This document shows, piece by piece, positions 25,248 through 33,758 of a DNA stretch of 37,209 bases (position 1 is its first letter; every line of letters starts with the position of its first letter). Position numbers and translations under genes: made by a program. The notes below the pieces were generated by a model, which was not told the origin of the DNA, searched no databases, and worked only from the letters and a program-made list of their open reading frames with translations. Source of the stretch: Burkholderiaceae bacterium (GTDB lineage Bacteria; Pseudomonadota; Gammaproteobacteria; Burkholderiales; Burkholderiaceae); assembly GCA_947450225.1 (NCBI GenBank), contig CANFUO010000012.1, positions 1 through 37,209 of the forward strand. The letters are read 5' to 3'.

Positions 25248-26147
25248 TTATTCGTTATTAATGAGTTCTTTGGCAAAATCTTGGGCAGAAAATGCCTGAA
25301 TTTGTTCCATTTTTTCCCCGACACCTAACCCCATGATTTGTGGAAAGTGGAGGGTGGGTCGCAGAGCGTGGGCGATAGCACAAAGTACACCCCCTTTGGC
25401 AGTGCCATCTACTTTGGTAATAATTAAGCTTGAAAGGGTTAAAGCTTCATGAAAAGCCCTGACTTGGGTCAAACCATTTTGGCCTGTATTTCCGTCTAAA
25501 ACGAGAATGGTTTGATGGGGAGCAGTAGGAATGAGTTTTTGAATGACACGCTTGACCTTTTTAAGCTCTTCCATGAGGTTGGCTTGGGTTGCTAAACGTC
25601 CTGCAGTATCGATGATTAAAACATCAACTTCACGAGCAAGAGCAGCCCCTATTGCGTCATGGGCAACAGTCGCAGCATCGCCACTAGATTGCACAATCAC
25701 ATCAACAGCGTTGCGTTTGCCCCATTCACCAAGTTGTTCGCGTGCAGCGGCTCGAAACGTATCGCCAGCAGCCAAAAGTACTTTTTTACGTTGGTTTTGT
25801 AATGCATGGCAAAGTTTGCCGATGGTTGTTGTTTTACCCGCCCCGTTAACACCAACAATCAACCAAATCTCAGGGGTGTGAGTAGGGATATGCTTACTTA
25901 ACGGATTAATATTAAACTCTAAGGGGTAGAGGAGTTCGGCAATTAAAATTTGGAGTCTAGTTTTTAGTTCAGTGGTTTCGGTAATTTTTTCTTTTTTTGC
26001 AATGGCACGTAAATTTGTAATTAATTCTTGTGTAGCATTAATACCGACATCGGCCAATAAAAGCGACTCTTCTAGAGATTCGAATAGCTCTTCATCAACC
26101 TTGGGGCGGTTAAATAGAGAAGATAAAGTTTTTCTTAAACCAAACAT
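25248..26147 (-). CDS. ftsY: Signal recognition particle receptor FtsY
   Basis: The 299-residue SRP receptor GTPase brings ribosome-nascent chains to the membrane. The N domain (about 1-85) lacks the long acidic A domain of E. coli FtsY. The G domain has VGVNGAGKTTTIGKL (P-loop), AAGDTFRAAAREQL, LIIDTAGR and ITKVDGTAKGGV, ending GLGVGEKMEQIQAF. It lies upstream of rpoH, echoing the ftsY-rpoH neighbourhood of many proteobacteria. No Shine-Dalgarno is visible; TAAAAT stands six bases before the ATG. Confidence 0.95.
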   Translation of the reverse strand: MFGLRKTLSSLFNRPKVDEELFESLEESLLLADVGINATQELITNLRAIAKKEKITETTELKTRLQILIAELLYPLEFNINPLSKHIPTHTPEIWLIVGVNGAGKTTTIGKLCHALQNQRKKVLLAAGDTFRAAAREQLGEWGKRNAVDVIVQSSGDAATVAHDAIGAALAREVDVLIIDTAGRLATQANLMEELKKVKRVIQKLIPTAPHQTILVLDGNTGQNGLTQVRAFHEALTLSSLIITKVDGTAKGGVLCAIAHALRPTLHFPQIMGLGVGEKMEQIQAFSAQDFAKELINNE

Positions 26148-26153
26148 AGAATT

Positions 26154-26159
26154 ATTTTA
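26154..26159 (-). promoter_or_regulatory. Putative -10 box for ftsY (leaderless type)
   Basis: TAAAAT on the minus strand is followed by six bases and the ATG at 26147. The gene is divergent from the M16 peptidase gene and so needs its own promoter. The -35 region is weak. Confidence 0.4.
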
Positions 26160-26189
26160 CAGATGAAATTTGAATAAAGGTAATTCATA

Positions 26190-27605
26190 GTGAATCAATA
26201 TAAGACCAGTAGACTTTGTGTCAATTTAAAACAACTATTTTTCTGTGCTTTCATTTTATTAATTCCACATTTGGGGAATGCGCAGAAAAAGGAGTTTACA
26301 CATGAGACTACGCTAGAAAATGGCTTAAAAGTGATTGTGAAGGAAGATCATAGGGCGCCAACAGTTGCGCATATGGTTTGGTACCGAACTGGTTCAATCG
26401 ATGAAACGATGGGCACAACAGGAGTAGCCCACGTACTTGAGCATATGATGTTTAAAGGAACAAAGACTCTAGGGCCTGGCGAGTTTTCAAAAAAAGTTGC
26501 AGCGCTTGGAGGGAGAGAAAATGCATTTACTAGCAATGACTACACCGCATATTTTCAACAAATTGAAAAATCATATTTGCCGGAAATGATGCGCTTAGAA
26601 GCAGACAGAATGCACAATTTAGTGCTTTCTGAAGAGGAGTTTAAAAAAGAAATCAAAGTGGTCATGGAGGAAAGAAGGTTAAGAACTGATGATCAGGCTT
26701 CTGGATTGTTGTATGAGCAATTTATCGCAACCGCTTATAACTCCGCACCAAATAGAAATCCAGTTATTGGTTGGATGGAGGATTTGAAAAATATGACGTA
26801 TTTGGATGCCCAAAATTGGTATAAAAAGTGGTATACGCCAAGTAATGCCATTTTAGTTGTTGTAGGGGATGTTGATCCTAAGCAAGTATTTGAATTGGCT
26901 AAGAGCACGTATGGAAAAGTACCCAAGCAAATATTAGAAGACAGAAAAGTACAAGGAGAGCCAGAACAAAAAGGTATCAAGCGTTTTAGTTTAAAAGCCC
27001 CTGCAGAAAATATAGTTGTGATGATGGGTTGGAAAGTCCCAAAAGTGATAGATGCAAATATTGATGTTGTGGATCCCTGGGCTTTAGAGGTATTGGCTGG
27101 TGTCTTGGACGGCAATCAAAATACAAGATTGAACCGTATTCTTGTGAAAGAAAAAAATATTAGTACTGGCGTGAATGCAGGTTCGGATGCGATTAGCAGA
27201 AGCGAGCAATTATTTATGATTAGTACCGTTCTTGCCAAAGGAAAAACCCCTGCTATATTTGAGACAGAAGTGAAAAAAATCATTGCAGATATTGCTCAAA
27301 ATGGTATTAAAGCTGATGAATTAAAGCGCGTCAAAATTGCAGTAACAGCATCACAAATCTACAAAAGAGACTCAGTTTTTGGACAAGCAATGGAAATTGG
27401 TTCTTTAGAAGTAGTGGGGATTCCTTGGAACAAAATAGATGCATTGACCGATAAAATTCGTGAGGTAACTGCAGATCAAGTACAAGCGGTCGCGAAAAAA
27501 TATTTAATTGACGATCGTTTAACTGTGGGAGTTTTAGATCCTCAGCCGATTGACCCACAAAAAAAATTAGCAAATCAAGCAGCATCTGCATCCATCAAAC
27601 ATTAA
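26190..27605 (+). CDS. M16-family zinc metallopeptidase (catalytic subunit)
   Basis: A 471-residue pitrilysin-family peptidase, probably periplasmic. A signal peptide of about 31 residues ends GNAQ. The inverted zinc motif HVLEHMMF (HxxEH) near residue 84 is intact, followed by ALGGRENAFTSNDYTAYF and the further Glu ligand in KVVMEERRLRTDD. The start is GTG at 26190 with AAAGG nine bases upstream. The next gene encodes a related chain without the zinc motif, so the two probably form a heterodimer in which this one cuts. Substrates are unknown. Confidence 0.88.
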   Translation: MNQYKTSRLCVNLKQLFFCAFILLIPHLGNAQKKEFTHETTLENGLKVIVKEDHRAPTVAHMVWYRTGSIDETMGTTGVAHVLEHMMFKGTKTLGPGEFSKKVAALGGRENAFTSNDYTAYFQQIEKSYLPEMMRLEADRMHNLVLSEEEFKKEIKVVMEERRLRTDDQASGLLYEQFIATAYNSAPNRNPVIGWMEDLKNMTYLDAQNWYKKWYTPSNAILVVVGDVDPKQVFELAKSTYGKVPKQILEDRKVQGEPEQKGIKRFSLKAPAENIVVMMGWKVPKVIDANIDVVDPWALEVLAGVLDGNQNTRLNRILVKEKNISTGVNAGSDAISRSEQLFMISTVLAKGKTPAIFETEVKKIIADIAQNGIKADELKRVKIAVTASQIYKRDSVFGQAMEIGSLEVVGIPWNKIDALTDKIREVTADQVQAVAKKYLIDDRLTVGVLDPQPIDPQKKLANQAASASIKH

Positions 27606-27615
27606 GGTAAAGAAA

Positions 27616-28956
27616 ATGCGTATTCATCAAATGAATCTGAAGAACATTTTGATTGGACTATTAGGTGTTTTTATACAAGGACAGGTATTCGCAACATTAC
27701 CTATTCAAAAAATTGATTTACCCACTGGCGCTAAATTATTTTATGTAGAGGCACGAACCATCCCGATGGTCAATATTGGAATCGATTTTCCGGGCGGCTT
27801 TGCTCATGACCCAAAAGATCGCATTGGCGTTGCTAATTTCACTTCTGTATTAATGAACAAAGGCTCCAAAATTAATGGGGTAGAGAAAAATGAAGCTTTT
27901 ATTGCCGACAGCATTTCTGAATTAGGGTCGATGGTTGCCTTCACATCCGGCAAAGAGATATCATCAGTTCGTATGAAAACACTTAGTACACCAGAAGTTT
28001 TAAACCCATTGATATCACAAGCGAGCGAGATGCTGGCATTTCCGATATTTTCAAAGAAGATTTTAGAAAGAGAGAAGACCATTGAAATTAGTGGACTTTT
28101 AGAAAGCCAAACAAAGCCTGAATATATTATGGCAAAGCAATTTAAAAAAATGATTTATCGAGATAATCCTTTAGGTAATGAGCAAAGTGTTAACTCGATT
28201 AAAGCTGTATCTATAGAAGATTTGAAAAAATTTCATCAGACCTATTATCGTGCTGATCAAATGAACGTTATGATTATTGGTGATGTGAGTCTAGAGCAAG
28301 CAATCGAAATTGGTAACAAGTTAACGAAAAACTTACCAAAGACAGGGGCTTCTAAATTATTGATTCCCCCATTAAGTCCCCTACCAACACAAGATGTATC
28401 TCAACGGGAAATAAAAATTTCTCACCCATCGCAACAGGCACATATACAACTGGGCATGACAAGCCCGCCCCGAAAAGACCCAGACTATTTCCCTTTACTA
28501 GTAGGTAACTATGTCTTGGGTGGTGGCGGTTTTGTCTCAAGGTTGATGAATGAAATTAGAGAAAAAAGAGGACTTGCCTATAGTGTTTCAAGCTATTTTT
28601 ATCCAGCGAAAAATTCAGGGTATTTTGTAGCCGGTATGCAAACAAAAAAAGATCAATCTGACGAATCCGTTAAATTATTAAAAGATACGATTCAAACATT
28701 TGTGAATCAAGGGCCTAACGACGAAGAAGTTCAGGCGGCCAAAAGTAATTTAATCAATGGATTCCCTTTAAGAATTGATAGCAATAGTAAGTTACTAGAC
28801 AACTTATCGGCAATTGCCTGGTTTGATTTACCACTAAATACCTTGGATGAGTGGACCAATGAGGTTAAAAAGGTTACAAAAGATGATATTAACAAAGCAT
28901 TTCAGAAAAATTTAGACATGAATAAAATGATAACGGTGGTTGTCGGAGGCCAATGA
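27616..28956 (+). CDS. M16-family peptidase-like protein (non-catalytic subunit)
   Basis: A 446-residue protein with a signal peptide of about 26 residues (ending VFA). It has the M16 fold, but where the zinc motif should be it reads RIGVANFTSVLM, with no HxxEH. It keeps the partner-chain feature FVSRLMNEIREKRGLAYSVSS, the Arg/Tyr segment that completes the active site in paired M16 enzymes. AAGGTAAAG precedes the ATG, eleven bases after the first M16 gene. The frame is intact, so loss of zinc binding is specialisation, not decay. Its stop overlaps the rsmD start by four bases. Confidence 0.87.
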   Translation: MRIHQMNLKNILIGLLGVFIQGQVFATLPIQKIDLPTGAKLFYVEARTIPMVNIGIDFPGGFAHDPKDRIGVANFTSVLMNKGSKINGVEKNEAFIADSISELGSMVAFTSGKEISSVRMKTLSTPEVLNPLISQASEMLAFPIFSKKILEREKTIEISGLLESQTKPEYIMAKQFKKMIYRDNPLGNEQSVNSIKAVSIEDLKKFHQTYYRADQMNVMIIGDVSLEQAIEIGNKLTKNLPKTGASKLLIPPLSPLPTQDVSQREIKISHPSQQAHIQLGMTSPPRKDPDYFPLLVGNYVLGGGGFVSRLMNEIREKRGLAYSVSSYFYPAKNSGYFVAGMQTKKDQSDESVKLLKDTIQTFVNQGPNDEEVQAAKSNLINGFPLRIDSNSKLLDNLSAIAWFDLPLNTLDEWTNEVKKVTKDDINKAFQKNLDMNKMITVVVGGQ

Positions 28957-29558
28957 AAAACCCCGGGATGAAACCTCAGCGCGTTCGTATCATTGGTGGA
29001 TTTTGGCGAAGTCGTCTCGTTGATATTGTTTCTGTTCCAGGATTAAGACCCTCAACAGATCGCGTACGGGAAACAGTTTTCAATTGGTTAAACCCGTATA
29101 TAGCGGATGCCAAAGTTATTGATTTATTTGCCGGTACTGGGATTTTAGGCTTGGAAGCCTGTTCACGAGGTGCTAAAGAAGTTATCTTGATTGAAAAATC
29201 CCCATTGGTAGCGCAGGCATTACAAGCTAATTTAGAAAAACTCAAACCCTATCCTGAAAACGCGCGTATTGAATGTATTTCAATGGATGCTTTACAGTGG
29301 TTAAAAAAACAAGAACAAATAGTCGTTGATATTATTTTCTTAGATCCGCCTTTTGACCAGGTTGGTCTTCTTGAAGAAGCTTTGCAATTAATTGCGTTAA
29401 AGACAAATAGTGACAAGATGCCTATTATTTATGTAGAATCTAGCTCAAAGTTGGATAAAGAGGCAATTCTTGGTAACTTACCGGGTTGGGTTGTACAAAA
29501 GCAATTAGTTGCAGGTGCTGTTCGGGCAAATATCCTCAGATATCGCGACGAGCAGTAG
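28953..29558 (+). CDS. rsmD: 16S rRNA (guanine(966)-N(2))-methyltransferase RsmD
   Basis: A 201-residue SAM-dependent enzyme that methylates G966 of 16S rRNA during 30S assembly. Typical features are VRIIGGFWRSRLVDIV and LRPSTDRVRETVFNWL at the N-terminus, the SAM loop DLFAGTGILGLEACSRGA, and the catalytic DPPF. The start overlaps the M16 stop by four bases (ATGA). coaD follows, the common proteobacterial order rsmD-coaD. Confidence 0.95.
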   Translation: MKNPGMKPQRVRIIGGFWRSRLVDIVSVPGLRPSTDRVRETVFNWLNPYIADAKVIDLFAGTGILGLEACSRGAKEVILIEKSPLVAQALQANLEKLKPYPENARIECISMDALQWLKKQEQIVVDIIFLDPPFDQVGLLEEALQLIALKTNSDKMPIIYVESSSKLDKEAILGNLPGWVVQKQLVAGAVRANILRYRDEQ

Positions 29559-29565
29559 GACTTGA

Positions 29566-30326
<761 letters not shown>

Positions 30327-30327
30327 C

Positions 30328-30918
30328 TTATTGTGTATGTAAGTCTTTCATCGCTGAACTTGGATCTTCAGAAACCATTGCAGTAAATACTTGCATGACT
30401 TTATCGAAGGTGGATTCAATCAGTGCCAAGTCTTTTTGAGGGGGTTTCTTAAGCACATAGCTCGCCACTTCTTGATGAGGGCTGCCCTCAGGAGCAAAGT
30501 CCCTAGGATGGCCAATACCAATGCGTAAACGCCAATAGTCAGGCGTGCTGAGATGAGCAGAAATACTTTTAAGTCCGTTATGGCCCCCAGTACCGCCACC
30601 AAACTTGAGTCTTGTAATACCTGCAGGTAAATCGAGTTCATCATGCATAACCAAAATTTGGCTAGGCTCAATTTGGTAAAACTTGGCAACCCTACCAACA
30701 GATTCACCACTCAGATTCATAAAAGTTTGAGGCTTTAAAAGCCACAAAGGAGATTGTTTTTGAGAGGCCTTGGCTAATTGCCCTTTAAGAGATTTTTCAC
30801 TTGCAAATGAGCATGATAAATATCGAGCCAATTGATCACAAAGCCAAAAACCAGCATTATGCCTGTCTGAGGTATGTTCATCACCGGGATTGCCGAGGCC
30901 AACAATTAATTGAATCAT
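30328..30918 (-). CDS. pth: Peptidyl-tRNA hydrolase
   Basis: The 196-residue enzyme frees tRNA from peptidyl-tRNA dropped by stalled ribosomes. Key segments are VGLGNPGDEHTSDRHNAGFW with the catalytic His, KPQTFMNLSGESVG, LVMHDELDLPAG with the Asp, and GGGTGGHNGLKSI. Length is usual. It lies downstream of rplY and prs, but a terminator separates it from rplY, and a promoter-like element sits before its ATG. Confidence 0.96.
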   Translation of the reverse strand: MIQLIVGLGNPGDEHTSDRHNAGFWLCDQLARYLSCSFASEKSLKGQLAKASQKQSPLWLLKPQTFMNLSGESVGRVAKFYQIEPSQILVMHDELDLPAGITRLKFGGGTGGHNGLKSISAHLSTPDYWRLRIGIGHPRDFAPEGSPHQEVASYVLKKPPQKDLALIESTFDKVMQVFTAMVSEDPSSAMKDLHTQ

Positions 30919-30924
30919 GGAATA

Positions 30925-30954
30925 ACTTTAAACGAATAATGGGAGGAAGGTCTA
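30925..30954 (-). promoter_or_regulatory. Putative pth promoter (leaderless type)
   Basis: On the minus strand TAGACC (30954-30949), an 18-base spacer and TAAAGT (30930-30925) are followed by six bases and the ATG at 30918. It stands just downstream of the rplY terminator, so it would let pth be made independently. Confidence 0.45.
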
Positions 30955-30960
30955 TAAATA

Positions 30961-30992
30961 AAAAACCCGCCATAAAAAACTGGCGGGTTTTT
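30961..30992 (-). terminator. Rho-independent terminator after rplY
   Basis: Read on the minus strand, ACCCGCCA, an eight-base loop and TGGCGGGT form a perfect 8-bp stem followed by a T run. A matching A run gives it some bidirectional potential. It separates rplY from pth. Confidence 0.9.
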
Positions 30993-31007
30993 GTTCAAGA
31001 CAAGCAA

Positions 31008-31658
31008 TTACTCTTTGCCTTCTTTATCCTTCAGTTTAGTTGCTGCTGGAGCCGCTGGGGCTTCAGGTGCAGCAGTTGGTTCTGGCTCAGCCTTAACTTT
31101 TGGCTCTCTTGCTACGGCTACAGCTGGGTTTTCTTGTTCAATATGCAAACTTAAGCTAACACCTTTTGGAAGGGTGATATCTTTTGCATGAAAAGCGTGT
31201 CCAAGTTCAATCGTAGAAAGATCAACTTCAATAAACTCTGGCAAATCAGATGGCAGGCAAATGATTTCAAGATCATTAAAGATGTGGTTTACAACACCAC
31301 CACCAACTTTTACTGCTGGAGATAATTCATCACCTTTAAAGTGAAGAGGAACCTTAATATGTACTTTTTGCTTTGCGTCAATGCGCTGAAAGTCAATATG
31401 AAGTACAAGTGGTTTAAAAGGATGCATTTGATAATCACGCAACAAAGCTTGTTGCACTTTACCGGCCACTTCTATTTCTAAAACAGATGAATGGAAGGCT
31501 TCTTTTTTTAAAGCATGGAAAAGAGCGTTATGGTCTAATTCCACTGCTTGCGGTAATTCTGTTCCACCATAAATAATACCTGGTGTTTTTCCAGAGTTGC
31601 GCAGGCGGCGGCTCGCACCAGTGCCCTGTACGCTACGTTCGTAGGCGACGACTTTCAT
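31008..31658 (-). CDS. rplY: 50S ribosomal protein L25, CTC form
   Basis: A 216-residue long-form bL25 that binds 5S rRNA. The N-terminal domain has [20 protein letters not shown]; the middle holds [20 protein letters not shown]; the C-terminal TL5/CTC domain runs to about residue 180; and the tail is Ala/Pro/Glu-rich (about 185-216). AAGGAG stands before the ATG. A 104-base gap to prs holds a promoter and a hairpin, so it can be transcribed separately from prs. Confidence 0.95.
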   Translation of the reverse strand: MKVVAYERSVQGTGASRRLRNSGKTPGIIYGGTELPQAVELDHNALFHALKKEAFHSSVLEIEVAGKVQQALLRDYQMHPFKPLVLHIDFQRIDAKQKVHIKVPLHFKGDELSPAVKVGGGVVNHIFNDLEIICLPSDLPEFIEVDLSTIELGHAFHAKDITLPKGVSLSLHIEQENPAVAVAREPKVKAEPEPTAAPEAPAAPAATKLKDKEGKE

Positions 31659-31681
31659 ATAAAACTCCTTAAGGTTTGTTT

Positions 31682-31701
31682 CTTACCTCTTTTGAGATAA
31701 G
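31682..31701 (-). promoter_or_regulatory. Hairpin in the rplY mRNA leader
   Basis: On the minus strand CTTATCTC, loop AAAA and GAGGTAAG form an 8-bp stem with one T-G pair, in the leader about 15 bases before the AAGGAG ribosome binding site. No T run follows, so it is not a terminator. It might serve autogenous control by L25, but this is inference. Confidence 0.35.
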
Positions 31702-31736
31702 TCTTTCCTGTTCGCGACCAAGCAGAAAAGTCCTCT

Positions 31737-31765
31737 ATTATAGCTTTTTTCTAGGTATTTGACTA
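31737..31765 (-). promoter_or_regulatory. Putative rplY promoter
   Basis: On the minus strand TAGTCA (31765-31760), a 17-base spacer and a perfect TATAAT (31742-31737). The -35 box overlaps the prs stop codon. The predicted leader is about 70 bases long. Confidence 0.5.
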
Positions 31766-32722
31766 GTCAGTTTCAGTAAACATCGAAATAACTGAATCAC
31801 CGCGACTAATACGCAGAAGAGTCTCGCCCAATAAGGGGGCTACAGAAAGAGTTCTAATTTTAGGGCTTGATTTAGCTAAATCGCTTAATGGGATAGTGTC
31901 GGTAACCACGACTTCGTCAAGAGCGGACTCCATGATTCTAGCAACAGCATTACCCGAAAGGACCGGATGGGTGCAATACGCCATGACATTTTTAGCGCCG
32001 CGTTGTTTTAAAACTTCGGCGGCCTTGCATAAGGTCCCACCGGTATCAATCATGTCATCCATAATGACGCATCTACGACCCTCAACTTCACCGATCACAT
32101 GCATTACTTCTGACACATTGGCTTTGGGGCGACGTTTATCAATAATTGCTAAATCACAACCCAATTGTTTTGCTAGAGCTCTTGCTCTAACAACACCGCC
32201 AATGTCAGGTGAGACAACCAAGAGGTCGCCATTATTTTTATTTTGTAAGTCAGCTAACAAAATGGGGGATGCATAAATGTTGTCTACAGGAATATCAAAA
32301 AACCCTTGAATTTGATCAGCATGAAGATCCATCGTTAGAACGCGACCCACACCGGCTACGGATTGGAGCATATTTGCAACTAAGCGCGCAGAAATCGCAA
32401 CCCTAGCTGAACGTGGCCGACGATCTTGTCTCGCATATCCGAAGTAAGGAATCACTGCGGTTATTGTACTTGCAGAAGCTCGTTTTAGTGCATCGACCAT
32501 GATCATTAATTCCATCAAATTATCATTGGTAGGGGCACAAGTTGGTTGTAGAACCACGACATGTTTACTTCTTACATTTTCTTGAATCTCAACCTGAATT
32601 TCCCCGTCAGAAAACCTTCCCACCATTGCTTTTCCAAGTTCAAGACCAAGATAGTCAGCCACGGACTTTGCTAATACAGGATTTGCATTACCCGTAAAAA
32701 TGGCCATTGACTCGTTACTCAT
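31763..32722 (-). CDS. prs: Ribose-phosphate pyrophosphokinase
   Basis: Makes PRPP from ribose-5-phosphate and ATP for nucleotide, histidine and tryptophan synthesis. The 319-residue protein has [20 protein letters not shown], the metal site [19 protein letters not shown], and the PRPP loop [13 protein letters not shown]. The ATG at 32722 is supported by GGAG six bases upstream; an in-frame ATG five codons later lacks this. It follows tRNA-Gln and ispE and precedes rplY, the usual Burkholderiales order. Confidence 0.96.
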   Translation of the reverse strand: MSNESMAIFTGNANPVLAKSVADYLGLELGKAMVGRFSDGEIQVEIQENVRSKHVVVLQPTCAPTNDNLMELMIMVDALKRASASTITAVIPYFGYARQDRRPRSARVAISARLVANMLQSVAGVGRVLTMDLHADQIQGFFDIPVDNIYASPILLADLQNKNNGDLLVVSPDIGGVVRARALAKQLGCDLAIIDKRRPKANVSEVMHVIGEVEGRRCVIMDDMIDTGGTLCKAAEVLKQRGAKNVMAYCTHPVLSGNAVARIMESALDEVVVTDTIPLSDLAKSSPKIRTLSVAPLLGETLLRISRGDSVISMFTETD

Positions 32723-32797
32723 AGTTTCTCCGATAAGGGGGCATGCAAGGATAAATTTGCTTGGGGGGGATTGATTGATGGGTACATAACAGATAGG

Positions 32798-32874
32798 TGG
32801 CAGAGGAGGAAGGACTCGAACCTTCGAATGCCGGAATCAAAATCCGGTGCCTTAACCAACTTGGCGACTCCCCT
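32798..32874 (-). tRNA. tRNA-Gln (anticodon TTG)
   Basis: A 77-base gene that folds as a complete cloverleaf with an encoded CCA. The acceptor stem pairs AGGGGAG with CTCCTCT (one G-T pair). The D arm is GCC/GGC. The anticodon stem is CCGGA/TCCGG with loop TTTTGAT, giving anticodon TTG. The T arm is GAAGG/CCTTC with loop TTCGAGT, followed by discriminator G and CCA. The first 23 bases overlap the 3' end of ispE. Confidence 0.97.
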
Positions 32875-33754
32875 CTTGTATGTTGACACTAGAATCTAAA
32901 TTATAAGCCGAGTGATGCGAAAGGCCTTTAACTTTAAAACCATGCCACATAGGTGGAAGATTTGATAAACACTGCTCCAATGATGTTTGGCTAGGAATCT
33001 CACAAAATACCGAACTTCCAGACCCACTCATCAATGGACGAGAGTTTGGAAATTGATTTTCCAACCACTCCAGAGCCATCGAAACTTCCGAAAACATTTG
33101 CGTTGCAACAGCTTGTAGATCATTATTGAACTGCATATGACTAGCGTATTGCGCTTCAAAGTCAATTATTGTAATCGGTGATCGATTACGCGTCAAACTG
33201 CTTGATGAAAAAATGGTTTTTGTTGGGATGCAAACACCTGGATATATCACCAAATAAGAGGATTTTCTGAGCTTTATCTCCTGTAAAACATCACCAATAC
33301 CCTCAACAAAAGCATTTTTACCAAATAAGAAAAAGGGGACATCGGCACCTAGGCGCACCCCGATAGCCATTAAATCTTGAGTGGAAAGCTTTAATTTCCA
33401 AAGCTGATTTAACCCCATGAGAGTGCTTGCGGCATCTGAAGATCCCCCTCCTAAGCCCGCCCCCATTGGAATTCTTTTATCAAGGTCAATATCTACGCCA
33501 AGCTTTAATTGGTAAGTATCTTGTAATAGGCGCGCAGCTTTAATGACAAGATCTTCTTCTGGGGGGACATTGGGCAAAGGATTGATACGACAAATCTGAG
33601 AGTCCGCTCGTAAACGAAGTTTTACAGTATCCGAAAGGTCAATGAGGTGAAAAACGCTCTGTAACAAGTGGTAGCCATCAGGGCGCCTGCCGGTGACATG
33701 TAAAAAGAGATTTAATTTTGCGGGGGCACAGACATGTAAAAAATGAGAAGACAT
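32852..33754 (-). CDS. ispE: 4-diphosphocytidyl-2-C-methyl-D-erythritol kinase
   Basis: A GHMP kinase of the MEP isoprenoid pathway. The 300-residue protein has APAKLNLFLHVTGRRPDGYH, the ATP loop RIPMGAGLGGGSSDAASTLM, LGADVPFFLFGKNAFVEGIG and the C-terminal RPLMSGSGSSVFCEI. The last residues (about EGSRQVG) are encoded by the 5' part of tRNA-Gln, and the TAA stop lies in the tRNA D loop. The chain is a little longer than the 283-residue E. coli enzyme. No ribosome binding site is seen; the ATG is four bases after the TPR-lolB stop. Confidence 0.93.
   Translation of the reverse strand: MSSHFLHVCAPAKLNLFLHVTGRRPDGYHLLQSVFHLIDLSDTVKLRLRADSQICRINPLPNVPPEEDLVIKAARLLQDTYQLKLGVDIDLDKRIPMGAGLGGGSSDAASTLMGLNQLWKLKLSTQDLMAIGVRLGADVPFFLFGKNAFVEGIGDVLQEIKLRKSSYLVIYPGVCIPTKTIFSSSSLTRNRSPITIIDFEAQYASHMQFNNDLQAVATQMFSEVSMALEWLENQFPNSRPLMSGSGSSVFCEIPSQTSLEQCLSNLPPMWHGFKVKGLSHHSAYNLDSSVNIQEGSRQVG
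32900..32905 (-). promoter_or_regulatory. Possible internal promoter for tRNA-Gln
   Basis: A perfect TATAAT on the minus strand inside the ispE coding region ends 25 bases before the tRNA 5' end. No clear -35 box is present. It encodes Tyr-Asn in ispE, so chance occurrence is possible. Confidence 0.3.
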
Positions 33755-33758
33755 TTAA

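Noticed and set aside
25543-25881. Plus-strand reading frame of 112 codons opposite ftsY
   Set aside because: It is a shadow of the conserved GTPase domain with no start signals or recognisable family.
27616-28956. Second M16 gene as a pseudogene because it lacks HxxEH
   Set aside because: The frame is intact with signal peptide and partner-chain motif; zinc-less M16 partners are a known arrangement.
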